Assembly: GCF_000373625.1 (NCBI RefSeq)
Contig: NZ_KB891987.1
Location: forward strand, 1,251,655-1,315,654
Length of the DNA: 64,000 bases
DNA from: Streptomyces sp. LaPpAH-108
GTDB lineage: Bacteria > Actinomycetota > Actinomycetes > Streptomycetales > Streptomycetaceae
Reading direction: 5' to 3'
The translations under genes and the position numbers were made by a program. The notes beneath the pieces were generated by a model. It ran no database searches and was not told where the DNA came from. It saw nothing but the letters and a program-made list of their open reading frames with translations. Position 1 is the stretch's first letter; the number at the start of each line of letters is the position of its first letter. Of this stretch, positions 9,555 to 19,544 are shown in pieces.

Positions 9555-11363
9555 GTGGATCGCTCCAGACCTCTGGTCACCCTCCTCGCGGCAGCGGCCC
9601 TGGCCGTGTCCGGCATCACCGCGCTCTCGTCGGCCGCCCGTGCGGCCGACGCGGACGCCGTGGTCAACGGCGGTTTCGAGTCCGGCCTCTCCGGCTGGAC
9701 CTGCACCGCTGGGACCGTCGTCAACTCACCCGTGCACAGCGGGAGTTCCGCCCTCCAGGCGACTCCCGAGGGCAGCGACAACGCCCAGTGCGCGCAGAGC
9801 GTGACCGTGCGCCCCAACTCCGCGTACACGCTCTCCGGTTGGGTGCGCGGTTCCTACGTCTACCTCGGTGCGAACGGCACCGGCACCACCGACGTGTCCA
9901 CCTGGACCCAGTCCGCGCCCGACTGGCAGAAGCTCACCACCACCTTCACCACCGGACCGAACACCACCAAGGTCACGCTCTACACCCACGGTTGGTACGG
10001 CACCGGCGCCTACAACGCCGACGACATCTCCCTCGTCGGCCCCGGCGGCGGCTCCACCACCCAGCCGCCCGCCGCCCCGACCGGCCTGACCACCGGCACG
10101 GTCACCGCCACCTCGGTCGCCCTGTCCTGGTCGGCGGTCTCCGGCGCCAGCGGTTACGCGGTCTACCGCGACGGCGCCAAGGTCCAGACGGCGAGCGGCA
10201 CTTCGGCCACCGTGAGCGGTCTTTCGCCCGCCACCGCGTACAGCTTCCAGGTCGCCGCCGTCAACGACGCGGGCGAGTCCGCCAAGTCGGCCGTCGTGAC
10301 CGCCACCACCAAGGCCAACAGCGGTGGGGGAGGCGGCGGTTCGGCCGACCTGCCCACCCATGCCCTGGTCGGCTATCTGCACGCCAGCTTCGCCAACGGC
10401 TCCGGCTACACCCGCATGGCCGACGTGCCCGACAGCTGGGACGTGATCGACCTCGCCTTCGGCGAACCGACCTCCGTCACCTCCGGCGACATCCGCTTCA
10501 ACCGCTGCCCGGTCTCCGAGTGCCCGAACGTGGAGAGTGACGCCGACTTCAAGGCCGCGATCAAGGCCAAGCAGGCCGCGGGCAAGAAGGTGCTGATCTC
10601 CATCGGCGGCCAGAACGGCCAGGTCCAGCTGACCACCACGGCCGCCCGCGACGCCTTCGTCTCCTCCGTCTCGAAGATCATCGACGACTACGGCCTCGAC
10701 GGCCTCGACATCGACTTCGAGGGCCACTCGCTCTCCCTGAACACCGGCGACACCGACTTCAAGAACCCGACCACCCCGGTGATCGTCAACCTGATCTCCG
10801 CCCTGAAGACCCTCAAGGCCAAGTACGGCGCCAAGTTCGTGCTCACCATGGCGCCCGAGACCTTCTTCGTGCAGAACGGCTACCAGTTCTACGGCAGTGG
10901 CCAGTGGGGCGGGCAGGACCCGCGCTGCGGCGCCTACCTCCCGGTGATCTACGCCCTGCGCGACGACCTCACCCTGCTGCACGTCCAGGACTACAACTCG
11001 GGCCCGATCATGGGCCTGGACAACCAGTACCACTCCATGGGCGGCGCCGACTTCCACATCGCCATGACCGACATGCTGCTCACCGGCTTCCCGGTCGCGG
11101 GCAACGCGAACAACGTCTTCCCGCCGCTGCGCCCCGACCAGGTCGCCATAGGCATGCCCGCCTCGGTCAACGCGGGCAACGGCTATGTCGCCCCCGCCGA
11201 GGTCACCAAGACCCTGGACTGCCTCACGAAGCGGACGAACTGCGGCTCGTATCCGACCCACGGAACCTGGCCCGCGCTGCGCGGTCTGATGACGTGGTCG
11301 GTGAACTGGGACCGCTTCGCGAACTGGGAGTTCCAGCGGACCTTCGACGGCTACTTCGGCTGA
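9555..11363 (+). CDS. chiB: secreted family 18 chitinase with CBM and fibronectin type III domains
   Basis: Extracellular chitin hydrolase of 602 residues. A Sec signal peptide ends at about residue 30 (SAARA before ADA). Residues 36-165 look like a beta-sandwich carbohydrate-binding module ([13 protein letters not shown]). A fibronectin type III domain spans about 175-257, and a Gly-rich linker leads to the GH18 barrel at about 268-602. The catalytic motif DGLDIDFE is at 382-389 with the acid Glu389. GTG is the start, with GGAGG six bases upstream. The symbol follows the position of chiB in the same gene neighbourhood of S. coelicolor and is less certain than the function. Its 3' end overlaps the antisense PAP2 gene. 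Confidence 0.9.
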   Translation: MDRSRPLVTLLAAAALAVSGITALSSAARAADADAVVNGGFESGLSGWTCTAGTVVNSPVHSGSSALQATPEGSDNAQCAQSVTVRPNSAYTLSGWVRGSYVYLGANGTGTTDVSTWTQSAPDWQKLTTTFTTGPNTTKVTLYTHGWYGTGAYNADDISLVGPGGGSTTQPPAAPTGLTTGTVTATSVALSWSAVSGASGYAVYRDGAKVQTASGTSATVSGLSPATAYSFQVAAVNDAGESAKSAVVTATTKANSGGGGGGSADLPTHALVGYLHASFANGSGYTRMADVPDSWDVIDLAFGEPTSVTSGDIRFNRCPVSECPNVESDADFKAAIKAKQAAGKKVLISIGGQNGQVQLTTTAARDAFVSSVSKIIDDYGLDGLDIDFEGHSLSLNTGDTDFKNPTTPVIVNLISALKTLKAKYGAKFVLTMAPETFFVQNGYQFYGSGQWGGQDPRCGAYLPVIYALRDDLTLLHVQDYNSGPIMGLDNQYHSMGGADFHIAMTDMLLTGFPVAGNANNVFPPLRPDQVAIGMPASVNAGNGYVAPAEVTKTLDCLTKRTNCGSYPTHGTWPALRGLMTWSVNWDRFANWEFQRTFDGYFG

Positions 11364-11970
11364 GCACCAGCCCGAGCACCGTCAGCAGCACCGTGCCCAG
11401 ACACCAGGAGGCCAGCACGTCCAGCGGCCAGTGGAAGCCGCGCCGGACCAGGCCGTACGACACCGCCAGCACCAGGGCGGCGCCGACGGCCGGGACGGTG
11501 CGGCGGGCGGCGGGCGTGCGGCACCAGGGGAGGAGGAGCAGGACCGCCGAGCCGTAGGCGACGCAGGCCGTCGCCGTGTGGCCGGAGGGGAAGTAGCCGG
11601 TGGCCGGGGGCACCACGGGGGTTCCCGGCCGCGCGGTCCACAGCTTCAGCGGGACGATCAGCGCGGGGAGCAGGGCCATCAGTACGGCCGCCGCGAGCGG
11701 GGGCAGCCACCAGCGGGGCGTACCGGCCGACCGTCCGCGTAGCGCGGTGTATCCGGCGGCGAGCAGCAGCAGCGGCAGGGCCACCTGGACGTTGCCCAGG
11801 TCGGAGAGCAGTTCCGAGAAGCGGTCCGGGTGGACCAGGTCCCGGCTGAGCCGGGCGTCCGGCCGCAGCAGCGGTCCGTGGACGAGCACCTGCCAGGTGA
11901 GCAGCGCGAACAGCAGGCTCGGCAGGGTCAGCAGGACGGCGTACGGGGCGCGGCGGGGGAGGCGGGACAC
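11224..11970 (-). CDS. PAP2-family membrane phosphatase
   Basis: About 248 residues with five or six membrane helices. The phosphatase signature is in three parts: [18 protein letters not shown] and [12 protein letters not shown], matching the KxxxxxxRP, PSGH and SRxxxxxHxxxD motifs of the type 2 phosphatidic acid phosphatase family, though the third is loose. Such enzymes dephosphorylate lipid phosphates or undecaprenyl diphosphate at the membrane. The start is uncertain; a GTG before [13 protein letters not shown] was chosen. The last 45 or so residues are Ser/Arg-rich and are read antisense to the end of the chitinase gene, a 140-bp tail-to-tail overlap. Confidence 0.7.
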   Translation of the reverse strand: MSRLPRRAPYAVLLTLPSLLFALLTWQVLVHGPLLRPDARLSRDLVHPDRFSELLSDLGNVQVALPLLLLAAGYTALRGRSAGTPRWWLPPLAAAVLMALLPALIVPLKLWTARPGTPVVPPATGYFPSGHTATACVAYGSAVLLLLPWCRTPAARRTVPAVGAALVLAVSYGLVRRGFHWPLDVLASWCLGTVLLTVLGLVLSRSSRRRSAGTPSSRSGPSSPTTSSDRAARARFRGSDTSRSSSAS

Positions 11971-12395
11971 GGACCCAGCTTCGCAGGTCCCTGCGCGGGC
12001 GGCCGAGGAGTCCGGGGAGTCCGGGGAGGAGGTCGGCCGCCCCGGAACAGGGGGGGTGGTTCCGAGGCGGCCGACCGGACCGGAAACGCCGCACGCCCCG
12101 GGGGGTTTGGGGCGGCGGCCGTCCGATCGGTGAGGAGATCCCGGAGCCGTCGGGCCCCGGCTGTGTGCGCGAGGGCACGACCAGGTCGAAGCTGGGGAGG
12201 CCCCGGCCTGAACCCGCCCGCAGTCCCCTGGGGGCGAGGTGTATCTCTCTTCTGGACGAGAACCTACGGCAGACCTCGCCGCTTGGGCAGCCGGAATCCG
12301 GTCCCGCCATCCACCCCGCACACGTTCTTCACACGGCCTGCGGGTGCGGCACCCGGAGGCGCCGCACCCGGGTGCCGCACATGGGCCTGTCCGGC
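11971..12395. other. 425-bp intergenic region between gabT and the PAP2 gene
   Basis: No credible gene is seen here. Both flanking genes run leftwards. The right end carries the gabT terminator hairpin. The left part should hold the promoter of the PAP2 gene, but no convincing -35/-10 pair was found. Confidence 0.6.
12344..12380 (-). terminator. gabT terminator hairpin
   Basis: A perfect 13-bp inverted repeat (GTGCGGCACCCGG with CCGGGTGCCGCAC) with an 11-nt loop lies 16 bp after the gabT stop codon. It has no U-tract, as is common in Streptomyces. Confidence 0.7.
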
Positions 12396-13730
12396 TCAGA
12401 TGCGGGTGAAGGCCTGCTCGATGATGTCCAGACCCTCGTTCAGCAGGTCCTCGCCGATGACCAGCGGGGGCAGGAAGCGCAGCACGTTGCCGTAGGTGCC
12501 GCAGGTCAGGACCAGCAGGCCCTCCTGGTGGCACGCCTTGGCCAGCGCGGCGGCGGCCTCGGCGTCCGGCTCCTTGGTGGCGCGGTCCTTGACCAGCTCG
12601 ATGGCGATCATGGCGCCGCGACCGCGGATGTCGCCGATGATGTCGAACTTCTCGGCCATCGCCGCGAGGCGGCCCTTCATGACCTCCTCGATGCGCTTGG
12701 CCTTGCCGTTGAGGTCCTGCTCCTTCATCGTCTCGATGGCGCCGAGCGCGGCGGCGCAGGCCACCGGGTTGCCGCCGTAGGTGCCGCCGAGGCCGCCCGC
12801 GTGCGCGGCGTCCATGATCTCGGCGCGGCCCGTGACGGCGGCCAGCGGCAGACCGCCCGCGATGCCCTTGGCGGTGGTGATCAGGTCCGGGACGATGCCC
12901 TCGTCCTCGCACGCGAACCACTGGCCGGTGCGGCAGAAGCCGGACTGGATCTCGTCGGCGACGAAGACGATGCCGTTGTCGTTGGCGAACTTCACGATCT
13001 CCGGCAGGAAGCCCTTGGCCGGCTCGATGAAGCCGCCCTCGCCGAGCACCGGCTCGATGATGATCGCGGCCACGTTGTCCGCGCCGACCTGCTTGGTGAT
13101 CTGGTCGATGGCCTGCTTGGCGGCCTCGGGGCCCGCGTTCTCCGGGCCGGTCGGCCAGCGGTAGGCGTAGGCGACCGGGACGCGGTAGACCTCGGGCGCG
13201 AACGGGCCGAAGCCGTTCTTGTACGGCATGTTCTTCGCCGTCAGCGCCATCGTGAGGTTGGTGCGGCCGTGGTAGCCGTGGTCGAACACGACGACCGCCT
13301 GGCGCTTGGTGTACGCGCGGGCGATCTTGACGGCGTTCTCGACGGCCTCAGCGCCGGAGTTGAACAGCGCCGACTTCTTGGCGTGGTCACCCGGGGTGAG
13401 CTCGGCCAGCGCCTCGGCGACGGCGACGTAGCCCTCGTACGGGGTGACCATGAAACAGGTGTGGGTGAAGTCGGCGAGCTGGGCGCCCGCGCGGCGTACG
13501 ACGGCCTCGGCGGAGGCGCCCACCGAGGTCACGGCGATGCCGGAACCGAAGTCGATCAGGCTGTTGCCGTCCACGTCCTCGATGACGCCGCCGCCCGCGC
13601 GCGTCACGAAGACGGGCAGCGTGGAGCCCACGCCCTGGGCGACGACCGCGGTGCGGCGGGCCTGAAGCTCCTGCGACTTCGGGCCGGGAATGGCGGTGAC
13701 GACGCGGCGCTCCTGCGGAAGTGCGGTCAT
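12396..13730 (-). CDS. gabT: 4-aminobutyrate aminotransferase
   Basis: PLP-dependent class III aminotransferase of 444 residues. It moves the amino group of GABA to 2-oxoglutarate, giving succinate semialdehyde and glutamate. Visible motifs are NSGAEAVENAVKIAR (phosphate cup), FDHGYHGRT, the DEIQSGFCRTG segment with the cofactor-contacting Asp, and TTAKGIAGGLPLAAV containing the Schiff-base Lys. Length and motifs match GabT. GABA is the product expected from putrescine oxidation, so this gene continues the pathway begun by the operon at 1.7-8.9 kb. It is transcribed leftwards, divergent from the ATPase gene, with 239 bp between them. Confidence 0.92.
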   Translation of the reverse strand: MTALPQERRVVTAIPGPKSQELQARRTAVVAQGVGSTLPVFVTRAGGGVIEDVDGNSLIDFGSGIAVTSVGASAEAVVRRAGAQLADFTHTCFMVTPYEGYVAVAEALAELTPGDHAKKSALFNSGAEAVENAVKIARAYTKRQAVVVFDHGYHGRTNLTMALTAKNMPYKNGFGPFAPEVYRVPVAYAYRWPTGPENAGPEAAKQAIDQITKQVGADNVAAIIIEPVLGEGGFIEPAKGFLPEIVKFANDNGIVFVADEIQSGFCRTGQWFACEDEGIVPDLITTAKGIAGGLPLAAVTGRAEIMDAAHAGGLGGTYGGNPVACAAALGAIETMKEQDLNGKAKRIEEVMKGRLAAMAEKFDIIGDIRGRGAMIAIELVKDRATKEPDAEAAAALAKACHQEGLLVLTCGTYGNVLRFLPPLVIGEDLLNEGLDIIEQAFTRI

Positions 13731-13837
13731 GCGGGGCTCCTGGGGGTGATTACGGACGCTTGTCTTCTTTTCTCGCAGGTTAGGACCGTCGCCGGGGCCC
13801 GGTCATGCTCCATGTGGGCGTTGTCCGGCCAGGCGGT

Positions 13838-13852
13838 TGTCCGTCGTGGACA
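13838..13852. promoter_or_regulatory. short palindrome in the gabT upstream region
   Basis: TGTCC-GTCGT-GGACA forms a perfect 5-bp inverted repeat about 110 bp upstream of gabT, in the divergent intergenic region. A related TTGTCCGG stands about 18 bp away. It may be an operator for a GABA- or polyamine-responsive regulator such as the nearby PucR protein. This is a weak signal. Confidence 0.3.
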
Positions 13853-13969
13853 TAGCAGTGGCCATCGGGTGCCCCGGACACCGGCCGCGTAAGCGGTGAA
13901 CTCCCCTTGCGGGGGCGTTAGATTGACTCGCTGACGGTGGACGGAGCGGCTGCTCAGGGGGCAACGGCG

Positions 13970-16096
13970 ATGGAGAGCGACGGCACGCGGGACGCCCGCG
14001 ACACAGAGGCGAACCCGGTGCCGCGCCCGGCGGTACCACCCCAGGGCTCTGCCGTGCCGCCCATGCCGTCGATGCCACCCGGCACTCCGCCGAGGCCGGA
14101 CGGCAACGCCTTCCTCGCCTGGCTGCGCGCCTCCCGCCCCACCGCCCCGCCCGGCGTCTGGCGCCTGGGCCACCGGACCCGGCCCGAGGAGGAGCCCGAG
14201 ACGATCCCGGGGCGCCAGCTGCTGAGCGGCGCGCTGATCTCGTTCCTCATCGGCTGGCTGGTGTGGTCCCTGCTGTGGAACGGCTACCTCGGCGGCTGGT
14301 GGACCCTGCCCCTGGAACTGCTCGCGCCCGACGCGTGGCTGGAGACCGAGAGCCGGGTCGGCACCGCCGTCCTCTGGTACTCGTACTACACGCTCATCGG
14401 CGGCGCCCTGCTTCTCGTCGTCTTCCGGCTCGGCCGCTGGGCCGAGATCTGGCGGCGCTACGGACCTCCCGCCTGGCGCCCCACCGCCCCGCCCGAGCAG
14501 CCGCCGCCCACTCCGGGAGAGGACCCCGCGAGCTGGCCCGAGCTGCGGGCCGCGGGCGCGCACGAGGCCGCCGACCGGCTCGCCGCTGACGCCCGGGCCG
14601 GACACATGCGGGACGTGGACCACGCCCGGATCGGCCGCGCCTGGGACGGCGTGCGCACCGGGCTGCACACCCTGGCCGCCTTCACCGGGGCGGTGGTCAA
14701 GGATGGCGCCGCCGCCTGCCCGCACCCCTCCGGCGACCGTGACCTGCCCGCCCGGCAGGCCCGCCACGACCTGCTCACCGGACAGGTCCGGGTCGGCACC
14801 ACCGCCGACGACCCGCGCAACCCCTACCGTTACCGGGGCGCCGGGCTCGCCTTCAGCCCCGAGCTGCTCGGCACCTCACTGCTCGCGGTCGGCCCGGCCG
14901 GCTCGGGCAAGACCGGCAGCCTGATCCGTCCCCTCGCGGAGTCGCTGTGCCTGCACGCGCTGGCCGGACGGGCCGCCGTGGTCGTCGTCGGCGCGGCGGG
15001 CGCCGGTCTCGGTCCGGCCGAGGCGTACGACGTGGTGATCCGGGTCGGTCACCCCGACTCCGTCTACGACCTCGACCTCTACGGCGGCACCACCGACCCC
15101 GACGAGGCCGCCGCGATACTCGCCGAGGCCCTGGTCGGCGACCTGGCCGACCCGCACCCCGGCAGCGACAGCCGCCGCTCCGCCACCGTCCTCGCCCAGC
15201 TCCTCGGTCCCTTCCGCGCGGTCCACGGCCGCTTCCCCTCGGTACCCGAGCTGCGCGGGCTGCTCGACGGCGCCCCTGGCCCGCTCGCCGCGCTCCGCAA
15301 GGCGCTCACCGAGACCGGACACGCCTCGCTCCTGCGCGAACTCGACGCAAGAGAAAGGCAGTTGGCACACCCCGGTGATGTGGGCGCCGTGCTCGCCGAC
15401 CGGATCGCGCTGCTCGACCGGCCCGCCTTCGCCTCCTTCTTCGACACCTCCGGGCAGTCCCGGCCGTTCTCGCTCAAGGCGCTCGACCACCCGGTCCGGG
15501 TCCGCGTCGACCTGCCCCAGCGCGGCCACGCCGACGCCTCCCGCATCCTGGCCCGGCTGGTCCTCGCCCAGTTCACGGCGAGCGTGACCGCGCGCGAGGA
15601 CCGCTCGCTCTTCGCCTGTCTGCTCCTGGACGACGCGGGCGGGGTCGTCACCCCCGAGGCCGTGCGCGGCATCCAGCGGCTGCGCTCCGCCAACGCGGGC
15701 GCGGTGCTCACCCTGCGCACCCTGGACGACGCGCCCCGGCCGCTGCGCGGCCCGCTGCTCGGCGCCACCGGCTGCCGGATGGCCCTGTCCGGCCTCACCC
15801 CCTGGGACGGGCAGGACTTCGCCGAGGTGTGGGGCAAGGAGTGGATCGAGACCCGCGACGTCACCGACCGCCAGATCATCGCCGAGACCCCGGCGGGCAA
15901 GGCCGTGCACATGCTGCGCCGCGTCATCACCGGCAAGGCGCCCACGGCCCGCGCGGTCACCGTCCGCCAGGTCGAGCGTGAGCGCTGGTCCGCGTCCGAG
16001 TTGGCGCACGGGGTGCCGCCCGGGCATGCCGTGTTGTCGTTGACGACCGTGCGGGGGGAGCACGCGCCGCCGTTGCTGGTGGATCTGCGGGGGTGA
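13970..16096 (+). CDS. membrane-anchored P-loop ATPase of TraG/FtsK-like type
   Basis: 708 residues. A Pro-rich N-terminus is followed by two membrane helices at about 84-108 and 135-155, then a cytoplasmic domain with Walker A GPAGSGKT at 308-315 and a likely Walker B ACLLLDDAGG at about 550. The layout (two N-terminal helices, then an ATPase) resembles coupling proteins of conjugation or secretion systems, but no relaxase or other transfer gene is nearby. The ATG at 13970 has AGGGGG upstream and was preferred over a GTG 33 bp earlier. Its role is unknown. It is chromosomal, flanked by GABA metabolism genes, and has normal codon use. Confidence 0.75.
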   Translation: MESDGTRDARDTEANPVPRPAVPPQGSAVPPMPSMPPGTPPRPDGNAFLAWLRASRPTAPPGVWRLGHRTRPEEEPETIPGRQLLSGALISFLIGWLVWSLLWNGYLGGWWTLPLELLAPDAWLETESRVGTAVLWYSYYTLIGGALLLVVFRLGRWAEIWRRYGPPAWRPTAPPEQPPPTPGEDPASWPELRAAGAHEAADRLAADARAGHMRDVDHARIGRAWDGVRTGLHTLAAFTGAVVKDGAAACPHPSGDRDLPARQARHDLLTGQVRVGTTADDPRNPYRYRGAGLAFSPELLGTSLLAVGPAGSGKTGSLIRPLAESLCLHALAGRAAVVVVGAAGAGLGPAEAYDVVIRVGHPDSVYDLDLYGGTTDPDEAAAILAEALVGDLADPHPGSDSRRSATVLAQLLGPFRAVHGRFPSVPELRGLLDGAPGPLAALRKALTETGHASLLRELDARERQLAHPGDVGAVLADRIALLDRPAFASFFDTSGQSRPFSLKALDHPVRVRVDLPQRGHADASRILARLVLAQFTASVTAREDRSLFACLLLDDAGGVVTPEAVRGIQRLRSANAGAVLTLRTLDDAPRPLRGPLLGATGCRMALSGLTPWDGQDFAEVWGKEWIETRDVTDRQIIAETPAGKAVHMLRRVITGKAPTARAVTVRQVERERWSASELAHGVPPGHAVLSLTTVRGEHAPPLLVDLRG

Positions 16097-16201
16097 GGTC
16101 CGGGATCGTACGGTGAGGCAGAATCGGGGTGGGCCGTTCATACGCGGCGGCCAATTGATCTCCGGTGGCCCAGCGCCGGACCGCTTCGACCTGAAGGCCC
16201 C

Positions 16202-17782
16202 ATGCCCCCGACCCTCGCCTCGCTCGTCCAGCACTCCGCGCTCAAGCTCACCGTCCGCGCGGGTGAGGACCGGCTCGACGTGCCGGTGCGCTGGGCGCAT
16301 GTCAGCGAGCTGGCCGACCCCGTGCCGTACATGGAGGGCGGGGAACTCCTCCTCGTCACCGCGCTGAAGCTGGACGCGGAGGACCCCGAGGCGATGCGCC
16401 GGTACGTCAGGCGGCTTGCCGGGGCCGGGGTCGTCGGGATCGGGTTCGCCGTCGGGGTCAACTACGACGAGATCCCCGAGGCGCTGCTCGACGCCGCCCG
16501 CGAGGAGGGCCTGCCGCTCCTGGAGGTCCCCCGCCGCACCCCGTTCCTCGCCATCAGCAAGGCCGTCTCCGCCGCCATCGCCGCCGAGCAGTACCGCGCC
16601 GTCACCGCAGGCTTCGCCGCCCAGCGCGAGCTGACCCGGCAGGCCCTGGCCACCGGCCCCGAGGGCCTGCTCGGCGCGCTCGCCGCCCAGCTCGACGGCT
16701 GGGCCGCGCTGTACGACGCCTCGGGCGCCGTCGTCGCCGCCGCGCCCGAGTGGGCCCACCGCAGGGCCGCCCGGCTCACCGCCGAGGTCGAGCGGCTGCG
16801 CGAGCGCCCCGCCCCCGCCTCCTCCGTCGTCGGCGGCCCCGACAACGAGGACCGGGTCGAGCTGCACTCCCTCGGCACAGGGCGCCGCCCCCGCGCCGCC
16901 CTCGCCGTCGGTACCGCCGCCGCCCCCGGCACCGCCGAGCGCTACGCCGTGCACTCCGCCATCGCCCTGCTCACCCTCACCACCGAGCGCTCCCGCTCCC
17001 TGCACGCCGCCGAACAGCGCGTCGGCGCCGCCGTGCTGCGCATGCTGCTCGCCGGGGAGCCGGACCACGCCCGCGCCGTCGCCGGTGACCTGTACGACGG
17101 GCTGCTCGACGCCCCGTTCCGGGTGTTCGTCGCCGAGGCGGACGGCACCGGCGACGGCGATCCCCTCGGCGCCCTCGCGGAGGCTGTGGAGTCGGCCGCC
17201 GCCCGCTCCGGCGAGGCCGTCCTCGCCGTGCCCGACGGGGAGCGCCTGGTGGTGCTGGCCGCCGACGGCGGCGCGGCGGTCGCCGCCTGTCTCGCCCACG
17301 CGGGCGCGCTGGAGACGGCGCGTACCGCACCGGAGCCGGGCGGCGCCGAGACCGCGCTGGTCGTCGGCCTGTCCGCCCCCGCCGGACCGAGCGCGGCGGC
17401 AGCCGCCCACCGCCAGGCCGAGCAGGCCCTTTCGGTCGCCCGGCGCCGGGGCCGGGCGATCGTGGAGCACGAGCATCTGGCGGCGGGCTCGGTGCTGCCG
17501 CTGCTCGCCGACGACGCCGTACGGGCCTTCGCCGACGGCCTGTTGCGCGCACTGCGCGAGCACGACGCCACCGGACGCGGCGACCTCGTCGCCTCGCTGC
17601 GCGCCTGGCTGTCCCGGCACGGCCAGTGGGACGCCGCCGCCGCCGACCTCGGCGTCCACCGGCACACCCTGCGCTACCGGATGCGCCGCGTCGAGGAGAT
17701 CCTGGGCCGCTCCCTGGACGACCCGGACGTCCGCATGGAGCTGTGGCTGGCCCTGAAGACGACGGGCACCGAACAGCCGTAG
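16202..17782 (+). CDS. PucR-family transcriptional regulator
   Basis: 526 residues. The N-terminal PucR ligand-sensing domain spans about 5-125 (VRWAHVSELADPVPYMEGGELLLVT). A central GGDEF-like region follows, and a C-terminal PucR-type helix-turn-helix is at about 465-520 (LGVHRHTLRYRMRRVEEILG). PucR proteins activate purine, GABA or polyamine catabolism genes in response to pathway metabolites. It lies just before an aldehyde dehydrogenase in the same direction and close to gabT, so these are its most likely targets. The start ATG is 105 bp after the ATPase gene. The effector cannot be read from sequence. Confidence 0.88.
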   Translation: MPPTLASLVQHSALKLTVRAGEDRLDVPVRWAHVSELADPVPYMEGGELLLVTALKLDAEDPEAMRRYVRRLAGAGVVGIGFAVGVNYDEIPEALLDAAREEGLPLLEVPRRTPFLAISKAVSAAIAAEQYRAVTAGFAAQRELTRQALATGPEGLLGALAAQLDGWAALYDASGAVVAAAPEWAHRRAARLTAEVERLRERPAPASSVVGGPDNEDRVELHSLGTGRRPRAALAVGTAAAPGTAERYAVHSAIALLTLTTERSRSLHAAEQRVGAAVLRMLLAGEPDHARAVAGDLYDGLLDAPFRVFVAEADGTGDGDPLGALAEAVESAAARSGEAVLAVPDGERLVVLAADGGAAVAACLAHAGALETARTAPEPGGAETALVVGLSAPAGPSAAAAAHRQAEQALSVARRRGRAIVEHEHLAAGSVLPLLADDAVRAFADGLLRALREHDATGRGDLVASLRAWLSRHGQWDAAAADLGVHRHTLRYRMRRVEEILGRSLDDPDVRMELWLALKTTGTEQP

Positions 17783-17942
17783 GGCCAGGTGAGGGGTCGC
17801 GACCTGCCTCTTCACGCCAAACCGGAGCATCACCGCCCCGCATCCGTACGACTCGGACAAGCGACGCCCACCCACGCCCGCCCTACCGTGGACCACGCAC
17901 CGAAGAACAACTCCGACAACGCGGAAGGGCCGGGACTCGTCA

Positions 17943-19388
17943 ATGACTTCCACCCACGCCTTCTGGCTCGCCGGCCGCCAGGTCACCGGCGAGGACAGCT
18001 TCGACGTCACCAACCCGTGGGACGGGCGCCTGGTCGGCCGGGCCAGTGTGCCGACCGACGCCCAGGTCGAGGAGGCCGTGGCCGCCGCGTACGCCGTCCG
18101 CGACGACTTCGCCGCCGTGCCCGCGCACGTGCGCGCCGCCGCCCTGGACCACGTCGCGCAGGGGCTGACCGAGCGCGCCGAGGAGATCGCCCAGCTGATC
18201 TCCGGCGAGAACGGCAAGCCGATCAAGTGGGCCCGCGGTGAGGTCGGCCGTGCCGTCTCCGTCTTCCGGCTCGCCGCCGAGGAGGCCCGCCGGTTCAACG
18301 GCGGCGAGGCCCAGCGGCTCGACACCGACGCGGGCGGCCAGGGGCGGATGGCGCTGATCCGCCGCTTCCCCAAGGGTGTCGTCCTCGGCATCGCGCCGTT
18401 CAACTTCCCGCTCAACCTGTGCGCGCACAAGGTCGCCCCGGCGATCGCCGCCGGTGTCCCGATCATCCTCAAGCCCGCCCCGGCCACCCCGCTGTCCGGC
18501 CTGATCATCGGTGAGTTCCTGGCCGAGACGGACCTGCCCGCCGGTTCCTGGAGCATCCTGCCGGTCGCCAACGACAAGATGCCCGCCCTCGTCCAGGACG
18601 AGCGCCTGCCGGTGATCTCCTTCACCGGGTCCGAGAAGGTCGGCTACGCGATCATGGACTCGGTGCCGCGCAAGCACTGCACCCTGGAGCTGGGCGGCAA
18701 CGGCGCGGCCGTCGTCCTCGGCGACTGGGCGAGCGACGCCGACCTGGACTGGGCCGCGAGCCGCATCGCCACCTTCTCCAACTACCAGGGCGGCCAGTCC
18801 TGCATCTCGGTGCAGCGCGTGATCGCCGACGCCGCGATCTACGACCGCCTGCTGCCGCGCATCGTCGCCGCCGTCGAGGCCCAGGTCACCGGCGACCCGG
18901 CCGACGAGCGCACCGAGGTCGGCCCGCTGGTCAGCGAGGACGCCGCCCAGCGCGTCGAGTCCTGGGTGAACGAGGCCGTCGAGGCGGGCGCCACCCTGCT
19001 CGCGGGCGGCAAGCGCGAGGGCGCCACCTACGCCCCGACCGTCCTCACCGACGTCCCGGCCGGGGTCACCCTCGCCACCGAGGAGGTCTTCGGACCGGTC
19101 CTCACCGTGCAGAAGGCGGACGGCGAGGCCGAGGCGTTCGCCGCCGTCAACGAGTCCAAGTACGGCCTCCAGGCAGGCGTGTTCACCCACGACATCCAGG
19201 CCGCCTTCCGCGCCCACCGCGCCCTCGAGGTCGGCGGCGTGGTCATCGGCGACGTCCCCTCCTACCGCGCCGACCAGATGCCGTACGGCGGCGCCAAGCA
19301 GTCCGGCGTCGGCCGCGAGGGCGTCCGCTCCGCGATGGACGACTACACCTACGAGCGCGTCCTGGTCCTCACCGGACTCGCTCTCTGA
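17943..19388 (+). CDS. aldehyde dehydrogenase (possible succinate-semialdehyde or related)
   Basis: ALDH superfamily enzyme of 481 residues, with APFNFPLNLCAHKVAPA in the cofactor region, catalytic Glu in LELGGNGAAVVLG and catalytic Cys in GGQSCISVQR. It differs clearly from the ALDH at 1.7 kb: the GNG after ELGG and the FNFPLN region resemble the branch that includes lactaldehyde, phosphonoacetaldehyde and GAPN-type dehydrogenases. Placed after a PucR regulator and near gabT, it could oxidise succinate semialdehyde, but an alternative substrate is equally possible. A strong hairpin follows the gene. Confidence 0.82.
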   Translation: MTSTHAFWLAGRQVTGEDSFDVTNPWDGRLVGRASVPTDAQVEEAVAAAYAVRDDFAAVPAHVRAAALDHVAQGLTERAEEIAQLISGENGKPIKWARGEVGRAVSVFRLAAEEARRFNGGEAQRLDTDAGGQGRMALIRRFPKGVVLGIAPFNFPLNLCAHKVAPAIAAGVPIILKPAPATPLSGLIIGEFLAETDLPAGSWSILPVANDKMPALVQDERLPVISFTGSEKVGYAIMDSVPRKHCTLELGGNGAAVVLGDWASDADLDWAASRIATFSNYQGGQSCISVQRVIADAAIYDRLLPRIVAAVEAQVTGDPADERTEVGPLVSEDAAQRVESWVNEAVEAGATLLAGGKREGATYAPTVLTDVPAGVTLATEEVFGPVLTVQKADGEAEAFAAVNESKYGLQAGVFTHDIQAAFRAHRALEVGGVVIGDVPSYRADQMPYGGAKQSGVGREGVRSAMDDYTYERVLVLTGLAL

Positions 19389-19412
19389 CCCGACACCGAC
19401 ACGTCGGTCACG

Positions 19413-19449
19413 ACGGCCGGAGCCCACACTGTGCGGGGGCTCCGGCCGT
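19413..19449 (+). terminator. terminator after the second aldehyde dehydrogenase
   Basis: Perfect 13-bp inverted repeat (ACGGCCGGAGCCC with GGGCTCCGGCCGT) and an 11-nt loop, 25 bp after the stop codon. It is very GC-rich and lacks a U-tract. Confidence 0.75.
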
Positions 19450-19544
19450 TGGCGTTTCCCGGGGGTCAACCGCCTTGAATCAGGGCGGCCTTCATGTCGG
19501 ATTCCTGCCAGAAGGCGGGCCGCGTACGGTGCTTGACTGCCGTC

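Noticed and set aside
13970..16096. Integrated conjugative element signalled by the TraG-like ATPase
   Set aside because: No integrase, excisionase, relaxase, tRNA attachment site or flanking repeats are present.
14876..18625. Very long open frame (about 1249 codons) on the minus strand across the ATPase, PucR and dehydrogenase genes
   Set aside because: It is antisense to three well-supported genes, has no recognisable motif, and is rich in Gly/Ala/Arg as expected of shadow frames in high-GC DNA.
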